Part shown: piece after piece, positions 8,614 through 10,000 of the stretch | Layout of the letters: every line of letters begins with the position of its first letter | Numbering within the stretch: position 1 is the stretch's first letter | DNA from: Monoraphidium neglectum | Taxonomy: Eukaryota > Chlorophyta > Chlorophyceae > Sphaeropleales > Selenastraceae | Direction of reading: 5' to 3' | DNA: 10,000 nucleotides | Assembly (NCBI RefSeq): GCF_000611645.1 | Contig: NW_014013369.1 | Coordinates: forward strand, 1 to 10,000 | Made by a program: the position numbers and the translations under genes | Notes under the pieces: model-generated | Told to the model about the DNA's origin: nothing | The model's input: only the letters and a program-made list of their open reading frames with translations | Database searches by the model: none

Positions 8614-9113
8614 GCGGGCATTGACGCCGCACGATGTCGGCTCACAAAGGGGCACGTGTTGGCGCGCAGGCCACAATCGGTGGCCCTGGGGATCGTCGGA
8701 ACGCGCCAAGGGCTGCGATGTTGCGCGCTGTTGTACATTCAAGCCCCTTTCATTTTACTCGTCGGCATCGGCTGGGCGGTGTTGCATGGATGGCCCGAAC
8801 TCGCGCGCCCGTCGTCACTTTGCCACGGGTCACCCTATTTGATAGGCGCTCAGTCTGTTAGCTTTCATGCTCACGCTTTCTTCATCCCTGGAAGCGCACT
8901 CCAGTTGGTACGTGCGCACTGCAGGGAGGACTTTGACTCATGCAGCAGGCTTCCTTCTGCACTGCTCCCGCCATCCCCCCTCCCGCCACTAGCGCATCTT
9001 CCCACTGCCGCCCCGCTGCCAGCCCCAACCCTTCACTGTCATGCTACAATGCCAGCTTTGCAAGTTGCTTTGCCCCTGCTTCCTGTCGTGCGAAAAATCG
9101 CGCTGGATGCCAT

Positions 9114-9118
9114 TGTAA
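9114..9118 (+). terminator. TGTAA polyadenylation signal, glutamine-rich gene
   Basis: TGTAA is the usual poly(A) signal of chlorophyte nuclear genes, and I saw no other on this strand between the stop at 8440 and here. Cleavage about 10-20 nt downstream would leave an approximately 0.7-kb 3' UTR. A five-base match can be chance. Confidence 0.35.
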
Positions 9119-9180
9119 ATTCACGAACATTTAGGCAAACTTGTATAACTGCAGTGTGAATGAGTGTGTTGCATATGTCA

Positions 9181-9193
9181 ACACACACACACA
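9181..9193. repeat. Short (AC)n microsatellite
   Basis: A run of about six AC units, interrupted by g at 9194, in the convergent 3' region. It is noncoding and probably of no function. Confidence 0.8.
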
Positions 9194-9254
9194 GACACAA
9201 TCATTTTTGACCCACAAACGCGCACTAAAGTCGGCGTCGAAACGACATGCAGCA

Positions 9255-10000
9255 TCAGCCCTTGGCGCCCGTGTCGCTGCTGATGCGCCCGACCCCGCCG
9301 TTTTGGCCGATCCAAATGGCAGCTGACGCAAAGTTAGCGAGGCAATGGGCGCCCGCAGCCACCCAGATGTTTTCTGTGTAGAGGTAGGCCGCGCCGTACA
9401 GCGCCCCCACTGCACCCGCCCACGCCGCGAAGGCCGCGTTCCGGCCGCCGCTGTTGTGCAGCGCCCCGAACAGCGCCGCCGACAGCAGCACGCCGCGCCA
9501 GTCAGGGAAGCTGGCGGGAATCAGGGCGCCCCGGAACAGCAGCTCCTCGGACGTCCCCGACAGCAGGGCCACAACCGCCACATCCCCCCAGTTCAGGGGC
9601 GCGAGCACCTGCCGGTTCGACCGGTCGGTCGCGGCCCGCAGGTCGTCCCACCTCTCCAGCAGCAACAACCGCGCCCCTGTGACGGCGGCGGCGGCGGCCA
9701 GCATGACGGCCACGTCTTCCGCCGACCCGAGGCCCGGCGGCAGCTGCAGCAGGCGGGCAAGCAGGTCTGGGTCCGTCCCTAGCACACTGGACGCGCTCTG
9801 GGCGGCGTAGGCACGTATTATGAAAGCCAGGACACCCAGTGCTGCGGTCGTGCCGATGCAAGACCCCAGGACCTGTCCTTTGCCCACAGGCGCGAGCGGC
9901 GCTGCGGCCGCGCCGGCCGCCGCCGCCGCGGCGCTGGCGTGCGCCGGCGCCTGCGGCTCAGGGCCGCCCCCGCTGCGACTGCTGCTGGCGCCGCTGCCCG
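9255..10000 (-). CDS. CPBP family intramembrane protease (CAAX-protease-like), C-terminal part; continues past right edge
   Basis: An uninterrupted frame of 247 residues ends at TGA 9255. All three CPBP catalytic motifs are present: EExxxR (SEELLFRG, codons near 9548-9531), FxxxH (FGALH, near 9470-9456) and HxxxN (HCLANF, near 9347-9333). Between them lie hydrophobic segments such as VLLSAALFGAL, AAFAAWAGAVGALYGAAYLY and NIWVAAGAHCLANF. Family members are multi-pass membrane metallo-endopeptidases; plant plastid members (SCO4, BCM1/2) affect chloroplast development or chlorophyll balance. The visible N-terminal 37 residues are Ala/Gly/Ser-rich without a Met, as in an algal transit or linker region, so the true start is off the window. 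The GTG at 9887 is an internal Val codon, not a start. Membrane protease identity is well supported by the motifs; plastid location and substrate are inferred. Confidence 0.85.
   Translation of the reverse strand, partial: GSGASSSRSGGGPEPQAPAHASAAAAAAGAAAAPLAPVGKGQVLGSCIGTTAALGVLAFIIRAYAAQSASSVLGTDPDLLARLLQLPPGLGSAEDVAVMLAAAAAVTGARLLLLERWDDLRAATDRSNRQVLAPLNWGDVAVVALLSGTSEELLFRGALIPASFPDWRGVLLSAALFGALHNSGGRNAAFAAWAGAVGALYGAAYLYTENIWVAAGAHCLANFASAAIWIGQNGGVGRISSDTGAKG

Larger units (their letters stand above)
8441..9254. other. Convergent 3' regions between the glutamine-rich and CPBP genes
   Basis: About 0.8 kb between two facing stop codons. Most of it is probably the 3' UTR of the plus-strand gene, which would be roughly 0.7 kb if it ends after the TGTAA at 9114. 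The right end must hold the CPBP 3' UTR, though I saw no minus-strand TGTAA. A plus-strand frame is open from 8497 to 9159; its first 40 codons look more gene-like than the rest (see the candidate exon). Confidence 0.45.

Noticed and set aside
8170..8742. Minus-strand poly-Cys frame and other poly-Ala or poly-Ser frames over the CAG tract
   Set aside because: A CAG repeat is open in all six frames; only the Gln frame continues into sensible flanking sequence on both sides.
9885..9887. GTG as start codon of the CPBP protein
   Set aside because: Nuclear genes start with ATG, and the frame stays open and Ala-rich to the window edge, so this is an internal Val.

Overview
The window looks like nuclear DNA of a green alga, most likely a chlorophyte and possibly a trebouxiophyte such as Chlorella or Coccomyxa. 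GC-rich exons alternate with GC-poorer gaps. Introns are short (133 to 380 bp) and use GTAAGA, GTAGGG, GTGAGC and GTGCGT donors. Proteins are rich in Ala, Gly, Gln and Pro, and one likely poly(A) signal is the algal TGTAA. The families seen (SAND, ARID, LARP, chloroplast-type CPBP) are eukaryotic. There are no operons, Shine-Dalgarno sites, rRNA, recognisable tRNA, CRISPR array or intact mobile element. Species assignment is inference.

Layout, left to right. (1) 70-940, minus: 5' part of a gene resembling plant LARP1 (La-related, mRNA-binding), running off the left edge. (2) 941-2454: gap and probable 3' untranslated sequence, with a perfect 11-bp-arm palindrome at 1557-1579 and an orphan intron-like element at 1741-1798. 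(3) 2455-5069, minus: a complete four-exon gene for a predicted 633-residue nuclear protein combining a SAND domain (of the kind in the volvocine RegA/VARL family) with an ARID domain and an acidic-hydrophobic C-terminus. A TATA box lies 156 bp upstream of its start. (4) 5232-7267: about 2 kb without a convincing gene, between divergent genes. (5) 7268-8440, plus: a glutamine-rich protein with a perfect (CAG)24 tract, unrecognised family and conflicting splice signals. (6) 8441-9254: convergent 3' regions with a possible extra Cys-rich exon and a TGTAA signal. (7) 9255-10000, minus: the C-terminal part of a CPBP intramembrane protease with all three catalytic motifs, probably in the plastid and running off the right edge.

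The genes do not form a pathway. The best candidate for something little described is the SAND-ARID protein, a putative DNA-binding regulator. Its three introns are phase-consistent (2, 1, 0) and the second falls inside the SAND fold. Exon models were built by hand from splice consensus and frame and have no transcript support.
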